A stretch of 64,000 nt of DNA from Chondrosia reniformis (GCA_947172415.1 OX359200.1:7076001-7140000), one strand, 5' to 3'; positions 1 through 22,748 are shown, counted from the first letter of the stretch. Made by a program: numbers and translations. The notes: generated from the sequence alone by a model not told the origin.

Positions 1-150
1 ACCACAAGTAACCAGTACCAAAAATCATGAAGTAAAAAAAAGAAAGAAGCAATTGCTGGGAATTGAATCCAGGACAGTTGGTTTTAACCACCGGTGCTCT
101 GTCACGGAGCTACAATTGTCGCAGCAGTCCTGTCTCCCTCAACTAAGTAC
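1..150 (-). repeat. tRNA-derived SINE, copy 1
   Basis: Read on the minus strand, this stretch has a tRNA-like head: an A-box-like TAGCTCCGTGACAGAGC, then a B-box-like GGATTCAATTCCC, with weak pairing of TGCTG and CAGCA as acceptor ends. The anticodon arm is mismatched, so it is not a working tRNA. The tail (ATGATTTTTGGTACTGGTTA..ACTTGTGGT) matches the tail of a second copy at 41121-41275, which shows a dispersed family. The element runs to the window edge, so its 3' end may be cut off. Confidence 0.55.
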
Positions 151-439
151 AAACTACTACTAGTGATCCGTTAACCAAATAATAAAGCATTTAAATTTGT
201 TTTTTCTCTTTTTCCAAAGTGTTAGCTAACTAAAATAGCAAATGAGATTACAAAATTGCCTGTGGCTACTGATTGGAAGCTGTGGTAACCGAATAACTAC
301 GTATAAGGGTTACTGTATGTACCAATTTACTACTAATTAATACATACTAATTACTATGTACTAAATAGTTCACTTTCCTACAATAACAAGGGCTATTCTG
401 CATAATAACTAACAAGTAATAGTATATGAACATGAGAAC

Positions 440-10000
<9,561 letters not shown>

Positions 10001-10078
10001 TTTTAATCACATGCACAAAAACTATCTCATTCTGAAAATACTTACATAATTTTTGGTATTAAATTTCTAGTTTAGTGT

Positions 10079-13000
10079 TCATTGCGTGACTTCGTAAAGT
10101 GCCTTAGCTACATAAGCGATATTGGTTGTGCTGAGTCCCACAACTGACATACGAGCATCCTTGGTCATGTAGATGCTGTACTTCTCCTTGAGTTGTTCCA
10201 CCTGCAAATGGGTGATACACAAGTGTCATACACCATGATTACAATTAGGTTAGAGATGGAAGGCTGGATTATTTTGTAAACAAATATTAGCTTTATTAGT
10301 GGAATGAATACAGGCCCGTAGGAAGCATTTGCAATATGGTCTGGCCTACTGTATATTAAAAATAATAGTCACTCCCTTAATCTCTTCCTCCTACTTTCTC
10401 CCTCTCCCTCCCTCTTTCTCTTCCTCTTCCTCTCCCTCTCTCTCCCTCTCTCTCCCTCCCTCTCTCTATTTTGTACCTAAAAATTAGCTTATTGTCTGTA
10501 AGACTGGTATAATCATGCAGTTTAGTTTTATTCATTCAAATACAGGTTGGACAGTTCTAGACACATATGTAATTGCCCACGTGTATGTGGTTAAGTAAGT
10601 CTACTTTTCCATTTTCCTACATGCTATACCTATTCTGTAAAAGAGCCTATAGGGGAACTAAACCTGAAGAGAGCTTTGGATGAATACATAGATTAAATTA
10701 GTCTCATGTTGCAAAGTAACACAAGTGCCACAGTTCAGCAATACTGTATATAAATGGGTGGTGTACCTTTTCCTGTCCTATTCCAGTGTAAGCAAACATT
10801 CCAATCTGTTTCTCAATGTGTGACCAATCTCTAGTGGATCCTAATGGGAGAGACCACATTATTCAGTCAGATAAAATGTGTATATTCTATACATAAAGTG
10901 ATATTGCACACTGCACACTGCACACTGCACACTGTAATGCAAAATCAGATTGTAAGAACTACAGACTAGAGTGGAGTGACATCAGAATCTATATTTCATT
11001 AAAGAAATGATATTCTAACAAATTGTTCAGCCAGGCATTAATCTTGCATACTAGTAATTGAACAAAAGTATGATATTGTATATTAAAGCTTGATTTATGA
11101 CTGAATAATTTCTTCATACACTTGTTAGAGCTAACCTTCCTTTTTAAGAGCTTCCACAAGAGCTTTGCGCATTACAATTCCTCTGTCGGCCATCAGTTTC
11201 AGCTGTCCCATCCTAAACAGATAGAAAGAGGAAGAGAGCACTCCATCATAATTCACATAAATCAATATACCCTCTCTACATGTTCACATATATCAATATA
11301 CCCTCTCTACATGTTCACATATATCAATATACCCTCTCTATACTGAAGAAGACCCTCGGGGTCGAAATGTCTGACAACAAAGAAAAGACAAAAAACTGCG
11401 CTCCAAAAGTTGAAAGATGATCCTTTCAAAAGATACCCTCTCTACATGTTCACATGCATCAATCCATGTTCACATGTACCATTCTGAGTAGTATTCTGGT
11501 GTTGTGAGGATCTCTTTTGCTATACGAGCTCCTGAAATGGGTGGATTGGAGTAGAGTGGTCGCACAATTATCTTCAATTGTGACTCCACAGCCTGGGCCT
11601 CCTTCTCATTCTCAGTTAGAATGGTCAGACAACCTACCCTCTCTCCTAAGGAACAGGCAAATGAAACTAAATTGTGGGAGAAATGGCGGAACTGCTGCGT
11701 GGAGCTAATCTACAGGATGTGACTAGTGCACTGAAACACAGAAGTAGATTTAAGAAATTACCATTTTTAAATAAAAATGATCTAAAGTATACAACTTTGA
11801 AGATCTTCTAAAGTCTGTCATGATTGCACAATCCAACCTTCCAAATAAGGTCGACACTGTTGCTCACCGTACAGTCCCATGTTCTTTGAGTACGACTGAC
11901 AGAGAAGGATCTGGTGACCGTCATCAGCAAAGGTTCTGACACCAACAGCATCTCTGTCAACATCTCCTGTAGCAAAGCCTTGGTACGCCATGTCAAAGAA
12001 GGGAAACAGCTTCTTCTCCTGTTGGGGCAGAAAGTTCAGAGAAATAAACATTTGCTTTAAATTGGAAAAGGTAAAAATTTATCAAATATTTCTGAATTTC
12101 TAGCTACATACACAGGCACTATAGAGTAGTGTATGTATACATAAAGAAATACCAGATTGTGAAACAATATAAATTCAGTAATATTCCTACACATTACTAT
12201 AATATAAATTCTCAAGGAGTATGCATGTGCTGACCTTGAAGAGCTGAGACAGTTCCTTCCACTGATCTGCATTGAGATCACATCCAGTTGGGTTATGTGC
12301 ACAAGCGTGTAACAGAATGATGGAGTGGGCGGGGAGTTTCTATATTTAGAACAAGCATACATCAATACATATATACAGCATAATTATAGGGTTTTCCCCA
12401 TTAGTAACTCTATACATACAAGGCCCGAACATGCCAAAGATAAAATAGTTAAAATTTCAAAAAGTTGTAAAAATAAAAATCTCCCCAGTCTCTTGATGCC
12501 AGCCCTCACCCTAAGATCTGAGCACATAGCATCAAAGTCAGCTAGACAAGTCTCTCCATTGTAGTAGCTGTACGAGCGGACATCAAACCCTTGGTGCCTG
12601 GATACAAAGATGTGTAACATGCACTCAGTAGAGGGAGGAAAAGGGATTACTTGTGAGCACAAAGATGGATTCTCTATAAGGTTGGTTACTGTATCTAAGT
12701 AGGGATGGGAAAAAAAACATTGCCACCATATTTAAAAATATACGTACACTTATTTTTTAATTCATATATAGCTTAATTGTATTCATATATAGCCCAATTG
12801 TATTCATATATAACTTAATTGTATTCATAGTCAAATTGTATTCATAGATTGCTTGTGCTCACAAGTGTATAACAAAATGGAGTTACTCATGTCATTCACT
12901 GTATTAGCATACGTACTGGAATATGGGGGAGTGGTTGGCCCAGGAGGGAGCGGAGAGGTAGATGGCCTTCTCATGTGGATAAAACTTGTGCTACATAGTT

Positions 13001-14129
13001 ACAGACAACAAAGTTGAATAAAGAATTAAAGTATAAACAAGCCACTTACTAAGAACATTGCTCCCAGTCGCAGTGCTCCAGTGCCTGAGATGGCTTGACT
13101 GGCAGCAAACTGTCAGAAATACAAGAGATACATAAACCTTGAAACAACACAAACACATATTCCTTATCTCTGATAGTGTGAAGAGCAAATTATACTTGAG
13201 ATTTGGCATTGGAAGTCCTTTACTAGTGCAAAAACTACATTTCCCATAAAAATCACTTTCCACTTGAATGTCAAGACAGATATGCTGTCAGAGTAGTAGA
13301 TTACTATACTCTCTTATGGCATTACATCTTGAGGGTACTGGTACATTGTCTAGATAACGGGCCATCTTCAGACTACACTCCAGTAGCACGCTATCCCATC
13401 ACATGTGCACAAGTTAAGTGATAAAAAAACCACAACCATTACATACTGTACATGTACAGGGACTCACGCAATTATTCTTTACAAACTCATTATCTTTGGT
13501 CAGTGCAAATTCAACTGATGCCTTTACAAACTCTGGTACGCCAGTGATGAGTGCATATTCCTTATTTAGGTTCTTCTCAAAGAGTGACTTTTCAACCTGA
13601 GGGTTGCAAGTGTGGTCATGTGACATACACGTGATATCATGTGATGTCTAACATTAATACCTTTAGCATTAGTTGTATCAAATACAGCTGTTAAATACAG
13701 ATAATGTGTCTATTTTAAAAACATACAGAATTAGATAACCAAGTCATTTTCCATATCACAGACCGCATCTGTTCATGAAACTACTTCACGTGTATTTCAC
13801 GTGCATTCGTTTCTGCGATGTGACTGGGGTTACCTTTCTCACAACTGGTAAGACGTACGGCTTCCCCTCGTTGTCCCTGTATGCTCCTGCTACTAAGCTG
13901 ACTTTACTCGGGTTGGGGTCCTTGTTGAAGGCCTCCAGTAATCCAAAGATCGCGTCAGGCGGCCCTTGCTCAACCTGACTCCAGTAACTAGCAGCTCTAC
14001 ATGAGGAGAACACGTGTAGCACGTTTTTATCTTGATTTACCAAGACAGTCATTATAAACAATACCTTTCTATATGGAAAGCGGGTCTCAAGCATCTGGCA
14101 AGGCCTCGAGTTAAACTAAACATCGCCAT
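10079..14129 (-). CDS. GOT2: Aspartate aminotransferase, mitochondrial
   Basis: A PLP enzyme that interconverts aspartate + 2-oxoglutarate and oxaloacetate + glutamate (malate-aspartate shuttle). Twelve exons fit in phase and give 424 residues, close to the usual 430: 14065-14129, 13834-13996, 13468-13596, 13050-13109, 12917-12990, 12510-12597, 12235-12339, 11868-12018, 11480-11645, 11136-11212, 10767-10840 and 10079-10201. The first exon ([20 protein letters not shown]) is an arginine-rich presequence, which suggests mitochondrial import. Family landmarks are [93 protein letters not shown] (PLP lysine in SYSKN) and [11 protein letters not shown]. The stop lies 79 bp from the start of the NSMAF-like gene on the same strand. 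The 5' end is divergent from NAGPA. Confidence 0.95.
10376..10468. repeat. CT-rich pyrimidine tract
   Basis: A ctccctctctctccctccctctc simple sequence in the last intron of the GOT2 gene. No coding signal. Confidence 0.85.
11259..11345. repeat. 31-bp tandem repeat in GOT2 intron
   Basis: Three copies of a unit containing tcaatataccctctctacat, with a partial fourth at 11433-11465. Between them lies a unique insert (gaagaccctcggggtcgaaa) that looks like a transposon end, but I could not assign it. Confidence 0.75.
12760..12850. repeat. 22-bp AT-rich tandem repeat
   Basis: About four imperfect copies of attcatatatagcttaattgt in a GOT2 intron. Confidence 0.7.
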
Positions 14130-14514
14130 GTTCGTGCACTTTGTGATTTCCACGTGATCGCTCTATAATTACGAGATATAGTTACGCATCATTCTTTTTA
14201 ATTTTGCTGCATTTATAAGTTCTTCGCAAGTTTCCTGTTTTCAAAGTTGATTTAAAGATTGTCACAGTATATGTTATAAGCAAATAATAATTTTTAAGGA
14301 ATGGGGAATTGTTCATATCATTTTGATAAGGTATATACTTTTTGGGCAAACGGTAGCCCATAATATCATTAATTTTATTGGAACAAATCAGCTATTAATT
14401 AAACTGATGGCCACTTCTTGAAATATCTAATGCAACTCAAGGATGCCACGTGACCATCAAAATGGCTGAATGAGTTCAGTCCCCAATTGAGATGCCTACT
14501 TTAAGAATGAAAGC
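14130..14514. promoter_or_regulatory. Divergent GOT2 / NAGPA intergenic region
   Basis: 385 bp between the two start codons, so both promoters must lie here. There is no coding signal. E-box-like cacgtg-type cores (ccacgtgatc near 14151, gccacgtgac near 14445) flank the region. A clear TATA box was not seen. Confidence 0.5.
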
Positions 14515-17500
14515 ATGGTTTTAATAGTACACTTTTTATTAAGTTTATTTGTAATTCTCCAAATTTTATGGGATGGTGCCACGCTTAGTAACCAAGCAGA
14601 CGAGGAGAAAGTGAAGAATTATCGTGAGCTCTTTCCCGGAGACTACTTGACGCCTTACTCCTTCCTTCCAAACGGGCAACACAGAAGATCGATTCGTTCA
14701 CAAGATGGAGTAAGTATACGAGACACAGGTGAGAATGATTCTTGCGAGCCAATGATTCAAGGAAAGGACCTGGATGTGGAGGTTGGTAGGGCCTCGGGGG
14801 ACCCAACTTCAGGAATCGAAAAGAGACAATTTGCGGACGACGTGTCGTTCAATCGCGTCATCCTGGGTTCCATTATCTACGTAAACAATCCTTTATACAC
14901 TGTATCGCTATTTGAGCCGTTTGAATTGAACTCTTGCACAAGGAATCCATGGTCCTTACACAGAGCGACAGTGACGGACACAGCCAAACGGAGAAACCAG
15001 GGATGCAAGGTCAGTGCACTCTGAGACATAACAGGGACTACTATGGCTGTCATGGGCTCATTTGGCAGACTTGTGAGGCCAATCAATGCGTGTATGCAGC
15101 AGCTGGTACCACATGTGCCAGTTACAACACCTAGCTACTGTTCCTACCTAAGTTTGTTATTTGAATATCTCTAAAGAGAGCAGTAGACGATATGATGAAT
15201 GTTTCCTTATTCCCCAATCTTCTCTTGTTCTGTTCTGGTACAACTTGTGTACACTAATACATGCCAGTTGGTCTGAAAGATCCTACATGTAAATGTATGA
15301 GGATTAGTGAAGTACATAGTTTCTTCACTATCCAAGCTTTAGTAAGCTTATTGACATACATGATCTGGAATGTCAACATTGCTACCCTGTATAATGTAAA
15401 TATTGGTACAGACTAATTCAATGTGTTGTCATGGATACACCATTCAATGTGTTGGTTTTTTCAGTTTCCTAGCTCTATTTCCCTTTTCACACAATTAGCT
15501 GGAAGGCACAAACTGGTACTACACAATCCATTAGCATATACTAATAAGAGCCCATACCAACTAAGAGCCCATGCCAACTAAGAGCCCACACCACATAGAC
15601 TATTATATATGATACCACTAGGAACTCACACCACTTAGAGCCCATACCAGTTAAGAGCCCATAGATTCAAAGCCAAGATCATTTGGGAGGACCTGTTACG
15701 ACTGTTGAGGTTTCAGTTATGAATGTGTTCATATACGTACTTTATTGACATAATTCAATTCTGCCTCATCTTCCAAGTCTAGATGCGTACATGAACCACA
15801 GAACTACGTATATCACCTTCCTATTTAAATTGCAACAATCATATTATACAAATACATACATATTCTGGTATAGGACTTATTGACTATATCATATATGTAC
15901 CAGTACAATGTTCACAGCAAATGCTCCCTACTCTTTCACATGTGTGTATGTTGCTGTAGGTGGCTGTTAATGCGGGTTACTTTGTAGTCCCTACCGGGGT
16001 GTGTTTGGGTAACGTGGTCTCTGAAGGACACGTTGTTCAAACTGCTAAAAACATCAAAAATGCAAACTTTGGCATCAGACAAGATGGCTCCTTTATGACG
16101 GGGTACATCCCTGATGAGGAGGTACTATCAGGGGAAATCCCCTTTAAGCAGCTGGTATCAGGGATTCTGTGGTTGGTCAGGAATGGCTCAAACTATGTGA
16201 ATGTCAGTATGAGGGAGGAGTGTCGGAACAACCAGGACACGGGGAGCATGAAGATCTTTGCAGAATGTATATCAGCTCGGTCAGCGGTGGGCCACGACAG
16301 GAAAGGGAGGCTGGTGATTGCAAAGATTGAGGGACAGACCTTTAAGAGAGGGTTAGTTTATGTACATTTACAAACAGAGTTAGTATATATGTAGGTAGGT
16401 AGGTAGGTACAGGAAATATATTGAGAAGTGGTATGCTTTGTGACAGCTCACGTAACACTTGGTGCATTCTATGGTCTATATTTTTGTGGTATAATAATAG
16501 TACCCACAAATAAAGCAAGTATACTCTTCTGTAATGCTAGAGTGTGTGTTATTATCATGTTTTGTTGCTAATTTTGTAGAATTAGTTTATTTGAGTTTGC
16601 TGATTTACTAATAAGGCATGACGTTGTCAATGCCATCAATCTTGATGGAGGAGGGTCCAGTCAGTTGATAATGGATGGAACACTGGCTAGCTATCCTTCA
16701 GATCACTGGTACGGAGATGGAGAGAGCTCTTTGAGAATGTTGACCACGCTTGACCAACACTGTATATTCATTAGGTCCTCTGGTGTACAGCATTTACTGG
16801 TCCCATTCCCATTCCTTTGTACCAGTCCCATTCCTAAATATTGGCCCCATTCCCACTTCAACTTCAGATTCCCATTCCCATTCCTAAATGCTGACCACAT
16901 TCCCATTCCTAAATACTAGTCCCATTCATAAATACTGGCCCCACTCCCACTCCAGTTTCTGAATACCAGACCATTCCATCTCATTCATCCTTCTCTGTAG
17001 CATACCTCATCCAGAGTTTAGATGTGAGAGAGAAGTTTCAACCATTCTGTGTGTCCATGATGTCCAATGTATGGACAACTGCAGTAACCATGGTAACTGT
17101 GATGAGGGGGAGTGTAGCTGCCACTCCCCCTGGCATGGGATCACTTGTAACACACTAAACTGTTCACTGACAAACTGCTCAGGACACGGGACATGTAGTG
17201 ATGGTGAGCACCACGCCTCCCCAGTACCTCACCACGCCTCCCCAGTACCTCACCACATCCCCAGTACCTCACCTCACCTCCCCAGTACCTCACCACCCCC
17301 CCCCCTGTACCTCACATCCACAGTACCTCACCACACCTCCCCAGTACCTCACCTCACCTCCCCAGTACCTCACCCCACCTCCCCAGTACCTCACCACACC
17401 TCCCCAGTACCTCACCTCACCTCCCCAGTACCTCACCCCACCTCCCCAGTACCTCACCACACCTCCCCAGTACCTCACCACACCACCCTCAGTACCACAC

Positions 17501-19065
17501 CTCCCCAGTTAAGAGCTGTCACACCTCTCCCTTTAGGTAAGTGTGAGTGTGATGGTGGGTGGAAAGGGGACTTCTGTGAGGAGGCGTGTTCGGGCGTGTA
17601 CTTTGGCCCGGGTTGTAAGAGGTACTGCTCCTGCTACTGGAAGCAGCACGCTCACTGTGACCCTGTGACGGCAGAGTGTGTGTGTGATCCCGGCTGGACT
17701 GGGTACAGCTGCAACACTCCTTGTGAGGAGGGACACTTTGGACAGGACTGTAGGGAGAGGTGAGTCTCCATCAGCCAGCCCAATGGACAGGGTGGAATGT
17801 ATTCTTAGACCAACATGAATACATGTTTTTAATGGATGTATTTGATATTCTCTGTAGTTGTTCAAATTGTTCGTATCATGGTCAGTGCTCAAGATTTAAT
17901 GGATCCTGTATCTGTTTGGAAGTTAGTAAATATGCACCTCCCTCGTATCGATACAGTACTTAAGGGAAACTGGAATGTTATATTTAAGATGGCTACCACA
18001 TTGAATTTGGAACTGACTTCACTAACTATCGCACTATAATCATAGGTTTAGTACATTGTAGATTGTACATCTATGAAAGGGGAATTAATTGTACTGAGCC
18101 AGTGTAAAGGTTATGAAATCACTGGGAGATATTACACCTGACCAATCATGTGACCAAAGTCTGATCTTGGTATATTAAACACAACGTGTGTACGTACATA
18201 CCTAAATACATAATATAGTAGCATACTAACTGTATACTGTGATACACTGAGAGCCATTCATCCACCTCTGATGCCATCACTATCTCATTCACTATAGGGA
18301 TGGACGGGGGAGTACTGTCATGTGCCTCTCACTCAACCCAGCTCTACTACAGCCTCTAACAATACCGATGAGCCTACAGCTGGTCTCCATGGCAACCACA
18401 CTGGTAGTTCACACATTCAACCCTCTACTAGCAGTAGCCGGTTACCTCAAACTATCTCACAAGATGTCAGTGCCTCTGAGTTGTATTCCAAAGGAACTGT
18501 GTACACTTCTCCTCATCAGACCTCCACCAACACCAGCACTGTCTGTGATAGGGAGGAGGTAGCAAGGCAAGTTTATTAAGTGTTGTTAGTAGGGACTTGC
18601 AGTATCTAGGCAATACTGTATATTCACCTGTAATAATACAGTTTTGAAGTATAGCATGCATTTAAATTGTACATTATCGTAATTCGAGGCATACTACCCA
18701 AATTGAGGAGGAACAAGCATTGTATATTTAGTGTTCTTGTGTAAACAAGTGATTAGTTTTGTGTAGTCTTTGAGTAATTCCATGTTGATTCCATTTACAT
18801 GAATGTTCCATTAACTACTAGTAAAATTAATATACATATATCTTTCCCCTGCTATATGTACAGTTTCCCCATGAGTCAGAAGGGTCTGGCTGCACTGGTC
18901 ACACTGTCCCTTGGCTCTCTCCTCCTTCATGTGTTGCTGTGTGCTGTGACTCAGTGCTTGTGTAGTCACCTCCATAAAAGGAAGAAGAGACAGGTCAGAG
19001 ATAAGAGGAGGAAGAAGTACTACACAAGACTTCAGATTGATGAGTGCTCTGACAGCAATCAGTGA
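14515..19065 (+). CDS. NAGPA: NAGPA, mannose-6-phosphate uncovering enzyme
   Basis: This enzyme removes GlcNAc from GlcNAc-phospho-mannose on lysosomal hydrolases in the late Golgi. Eight exons give 658 residues: 14515-15009, 15960-16351, 16580-16708, 17001-17203, 17537-17759, 17858-17921, 18298-18566 and 18864-19065. Order: signal peptide (LIVHFLLSLFVILQILW), a phosphodiester-glycosidase domain (VNAGYFVVPTGVCLGNVVSE, NAQFGIR-like NANFGIRQDG, SARSAVGHDRKGRLVIA, NAINLDGGGSSQL, NGTLASYPSDH-like DGTLASYPSDH), then EGF-like modules (CSNHGNCDEGECSC, CECDGGWKGDFCEE, CVCDPGWTGYSC), a Ser/Thr-rich stalk, one membrane helix (LAALVTLSLGSLLLHVLLCA) and a basic cytoplasmic tail. The seventh intron must use a GC donor (aag/gcaagt) to keep the membrane frame. 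The last exon recurs four more times downstream. Confidence 0.93.
15548..15665. repeat. 19-bp repeat in NAGPA intron 1
   Basis: Imperfect copies of actaagagcccataccaact. The rest of this 950-bp intron shows no gene. Confidence 0.6.
16795..16975. repeat. cccattcc-type repeat in NAGPA intron 3
   Basis: Irregular copies of cccattcctaaatactggc. Low complexity, with no coding meaning. Confidence 0.65.
17208..17512. repeat. 20-bp minisatellite in NAGPA intron 4
   Basis: About 15 copies of cctccccagtacctcaccac. The copies keep a frame open between two coding exons, but the flanking gtgagc donor and ctttag acceptor splice precisely in phase, so this is an intron. The same repeat appears at the duplication junction at 24178. 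Confidence 0.88.
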
Positions 19066-19217
19066 TCTGATTGGTTGAATGTTTCTTTTATGTTGCTCTG
19101 TATATAACTGCATGCTTTGATTTTATGATAATTTATTTGCCATTTTAAATAATGTAACGTGTTCATCAGATACTCTTGTAGCATGTATATGTTGCAATAT
19201 GGGAGTGGTTGGTGCGA

Positions 19218-19300
19218 TGACGTCATAAGGCTATTTCTCTTACAAGTTTGCATGGCGTTAACGTTAGAGAAAGGTAATATCGAATTTTTGTAGTATTGTA
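19218..19300 (+). promoter_or_regulatory. CRE/ATF site and leader donor of array unit 1
   Basis: A perfect TGACGTCA at 19218-19225 sits 199 bp before the unit 1 ATG, in a block (gtggttggtgcgatgacgtcataagg) conserved before every array gene. A donor (gagaaag/gtaatatcg) at 19274 and the acceptor ttgttcag just before the ATG suggest a 5'-leader intron. Confidence 0.65.
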
Positions 19301-19423
19301 GATTTTGTTTCAACATGATATCTACGTTTGTAACTTGAAGCACCAACTGAGTATTGTATCCATTTAAACAGAGTTATGATCGTTGTTAGCCACTTTTTAT
19401 TATAATTGTTCAGGTTAAGGAAA

Positions 19424-22400
19424 ATGACGTCTCACTACTACATCTTACTCCAAGATAGACCTATTGAGAGCAAATCTATGATCTCTGGTATTGCTAATAC
19501 GTTTATTGCAAGGACAAATTATGCTCTAAAAGGCTCTCTACTAGTGTTTGCTGGAAGAGCATCTTCCAATACAGGAGCTTATTTGAATTGTTATAATTTA
19601 GCTGAAGATCCTAACAAGAGAGTGGAGTGTGAAGCACACGAAGTGGAACACCTCACAATAGATGAATACGAGTGGCTCTTACCAATTAAACAACCAAGAG
19701 ATCGATACGAGTTTTATAATCAGAAAGAAAAGTACAAGACTGTCACTACTCTTGCAGTAGGAGATCGTGTGTGGCTGTCTATTCCTGAGGAGGTTCTTCA
19801 AAGTGTTGATCAACCCTCATGTTGCAGTGCTACTGTGAGGTATATTGGGCCAGTACCTGAGAAACAGGGTAATTACTTTGGACTGGAACTAGAGGTATTT
19901 ACTTTTTGAAACTTCCTATATGGAATGACTGTATGCCAACTGCATGGTACCCTCTTTGACTGAGTTATACTATATCCATTAACATGATGAGTATATCTTA
20001 ACTATCATCAGTATGTACATCTGATATAAATTGTACAGTAAATTTGAAACAGTGTATCTTAACTACATCTTTGAACAATAATTTTTAATAATAAAAATAA
20101 ATTTAATAAAAATTTGAATGCATATTTTATATGTCTCACTTGTAGAGACGGCTTGGTACTTGTGATGGAACTGTCAGAGGTGCACACTACTTTCATTGTA
20201 AAGATCTGTTTGGGACATTCCTACCAGCTAACCACATCATATCTAAATCAGCTGGTACATCACAAGTACCTCCAGTGTCAGTGGCCAAGCATCCTCATCC
20301 TCAGAAGAAGGAAGAGAAGAAAGGAAAGTTACTTGTTCCGGGTGACAAGTCATCTTCTGGTCGAGAGTTCAGAGAGGGAGATAGAGTGGCAGTGTATGAC
20401 TGTAAAGATAAGGAGCACATTGGTACAGTAAAGTGGGCTTATTCTGAGAAGGGAATTGATGGTTACATCATTGGAATAGAACTGGTGAGTTTATTACCAT
20501 TTTATCAGTTACTATAAACTTCACATATAAATACTTGTTTGTCTACATTTAATAGGATGAATATGTAAACAAAAAACAACTGTTCCAAGACCACATCAAG
20601 GGATGGGGACACTACTTCAAGAAACCAGATCATAGGAACCACACATATATTGTAATGCATGAGATGTTTGTGAGTATAGTGGGAAAGAGTGCGAAGGATA
20701 CCCCAGTAGATGATGGCTGGTTGAGAGTTGAGGAAGATCACTTCAAAAAGGATACCTTTCAGCCAACTGAATCAGTACGTAAAGCAGCTGCTGAAGTTAC
20801 TAAGAGAGAAAATAAAAGTGTGGCATCAATTCTAAAGGAAAGTGAAGTTGCAAGGAAGAATATTGAAGAGAATATACAGAAGCAAGCACTACTTGATGCT
20901 GGAGTACCTCCTGAAGAATTGGAGGAATTTGAGGAACAGAAGAAAAAGCTACAGCGATTTCAACAGGAAAAGGAACTACAGGATGAGTGGAAAAGAGAAG
21001 AGGAAAGGAAACTCCTAGAAAGGCACAAATTATCTGATCAAAGGGGAGCTCAGACCAAGTCTTCCTCAGCTATCAGACCAGAGGGTAGACCTCCCCTGCA
21101 TCCCCAACACTCTTATGAGGGACTGGTAGGATTGGAGAGGCAAAGTTCAAAGGAAAACAGGGATCACCAGCTTCATCATCAAGAAGAGGAAAATGGTTCA
21201 CAACATCTCCCCCGCAGACAGTACCACGGAGAGGTAAGTGATAGAAGTGGTCATCAGTATCCTCCTCCCAGACCTCGAGGCGTCTACGAGTTCTCAGACT
21301 GGACTGGGTATAGTGCAACATCACTTTATATATATTATTTATATGTTTACAGATTCCCTCATATTTAGATGCAAGAATAACAGCAATTCAAAATTGTGAG
21401 TTATAAAGGAATATTTAGAGTATTCTCTTTTCATCATATTATTGCTATCCCAAGTAATATTGCATGTATTGAGATATAGTATACCTTACAATTAGGTCAG
21501 TCGGTTAGCTTAATAGCATTTAAAATTTGAATTGTTGTAATAGTAGATGTATACTTTCCATGCTTAGTTCCCCAGGAAAGCAACAAAGCTTATCCAAACA
21601 GTGATCTACTACAAAAGATTGAGAACAACACTTCTGAACTGGAGAGATTGAAACAGATGCAGGAGGCAAGTGGCAAGTTGCAGGCTCAGCTGCAGACCTT
21701 GATTGGTGAACTCCAAAGAGAAAATGTAAAACTAAAATCGGAAACTGAAGAAAACACTAGAAATCTGAATCAGTCACGAGAAGAAAATAAGAGATTAAAC
21801 AATGAACACAAGAAGATGAAAGAGGAATACCACACTCTAAAGCAAGACCATGATCAGTTTGCCTCGTCCTTGGAAGAAATGCAGAAAGAAAACCAAATAC
21901 TTCGTGAGAGTAAGATAGAGGTGGAAAGATACTTAACTGAACGAATTTCACTGTTAGAAAAACAAGTTGAGACAATGCAGCCATCTTGGAACATCAATCC
22001 TACGAAATTGATAGTTACTGATGAAGAGCTTGGCAGAGGAGCTTATGGAGAAGTGAAGGTTGGGATGTATTGTGGAAGTCGTGTAGCCGTGAAAAGGGTC
22101 CATCAAGTCATCATCTCTGATTACAACAGAGACCAGTTCAAGCGTGAGATGCAGATAGTGTCCCGTCTCCGTCACCCTCACCTGGTCCTCTTCATAGGAG
22201 CAGTCACTACTGGTACACTGACCATAGTGACAGAGCTGATGGAGACCAGTCTACGTAAGCAGCTTGAGTTGGGTAGAATATCTGAGGAGCACATTCTCCC
22301 AATCAGTAGAGATGTAGCCTGTGCTCTGAACTACCTCCACTCTCTTCCTGAGCCCATCATCCATCGAGATGTCAGCAGTGCCAATGTCCTACTCAACTCA

Positions 22401-22748
22401 AAGCCTGTAGGAGGATGGATGGCCAAATTAGGAGACTTTGGATCAGCCAACTTTCTCGCTCAGCTGCGCACTGAAGCTCCAGGTTGTGTCGCCTATGCTG
22501 CCCCGGAATGCCAGACCCCTGCTCTACAAGGTCCCAAGATGGACGTCTACAGCTTTGGGATCCTACTGTTTGAAATGTTCACTGGAAAGTTGCCAGATCC
22601 AGACAGAGTACATCTGCTCTGTGTTGCCCCTCCTTCTGGCTCCACTGCCAAACAGGCCATAACTGAGATTGCCAAGATCTGTGTCTGTCAGAAGGTGGAT
22701 GATCGTCCAAATATGGCAGCTATATATGCTCGTTTGGGACAAATTTAA
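19424..22748 (+). CDS. Array unit 1: CAP-Gly x2 - coiled coil - kinase
   Basis: Four exons: 19424-19894, 20146-20484, 20556-21233 and 21576-22748, giving 886 residues. Exons 1-3 encode two CYLD-type CAP-Gly domains: [20 protein letters not shown] around residue 155, and [11 protein letters not shown] with IGTVKWAY and GYIIGIEL around 235-275. A charged helical stretch follows (EELEEFEEQKKKLQRFQQEK). There is no USP domain. The last exon gives a coiled coil and a TKL-like kinase with [26 protein letters not shown], an APE motif and DVYSFG. The junction uses acceptor ttccccag in phase 0. CAP-Gly domains bind microtubule or C-terminal EEY-type motifs in known proteins. Substrates are unknown. 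Units 2 and 3 suggest the USP was lost here. The start at 19424 is conserved in units 3 and 5 (MTS.YYILLQD). Confidence 0.85.

Noticed and set aside
48-135. Functional tRNA gene
   Set aside because: Anticodon stem mismatched and acceptor stem short; better explained as a SINE head.
17198-17512. Coding continuation through the cctccccagtacctc repeat of NAGPA
   Set aside because: Flanking splice sites join EGF modules in phase (SDG to KCECDGG); the repeat-encoded proline stretch is absent from the family.
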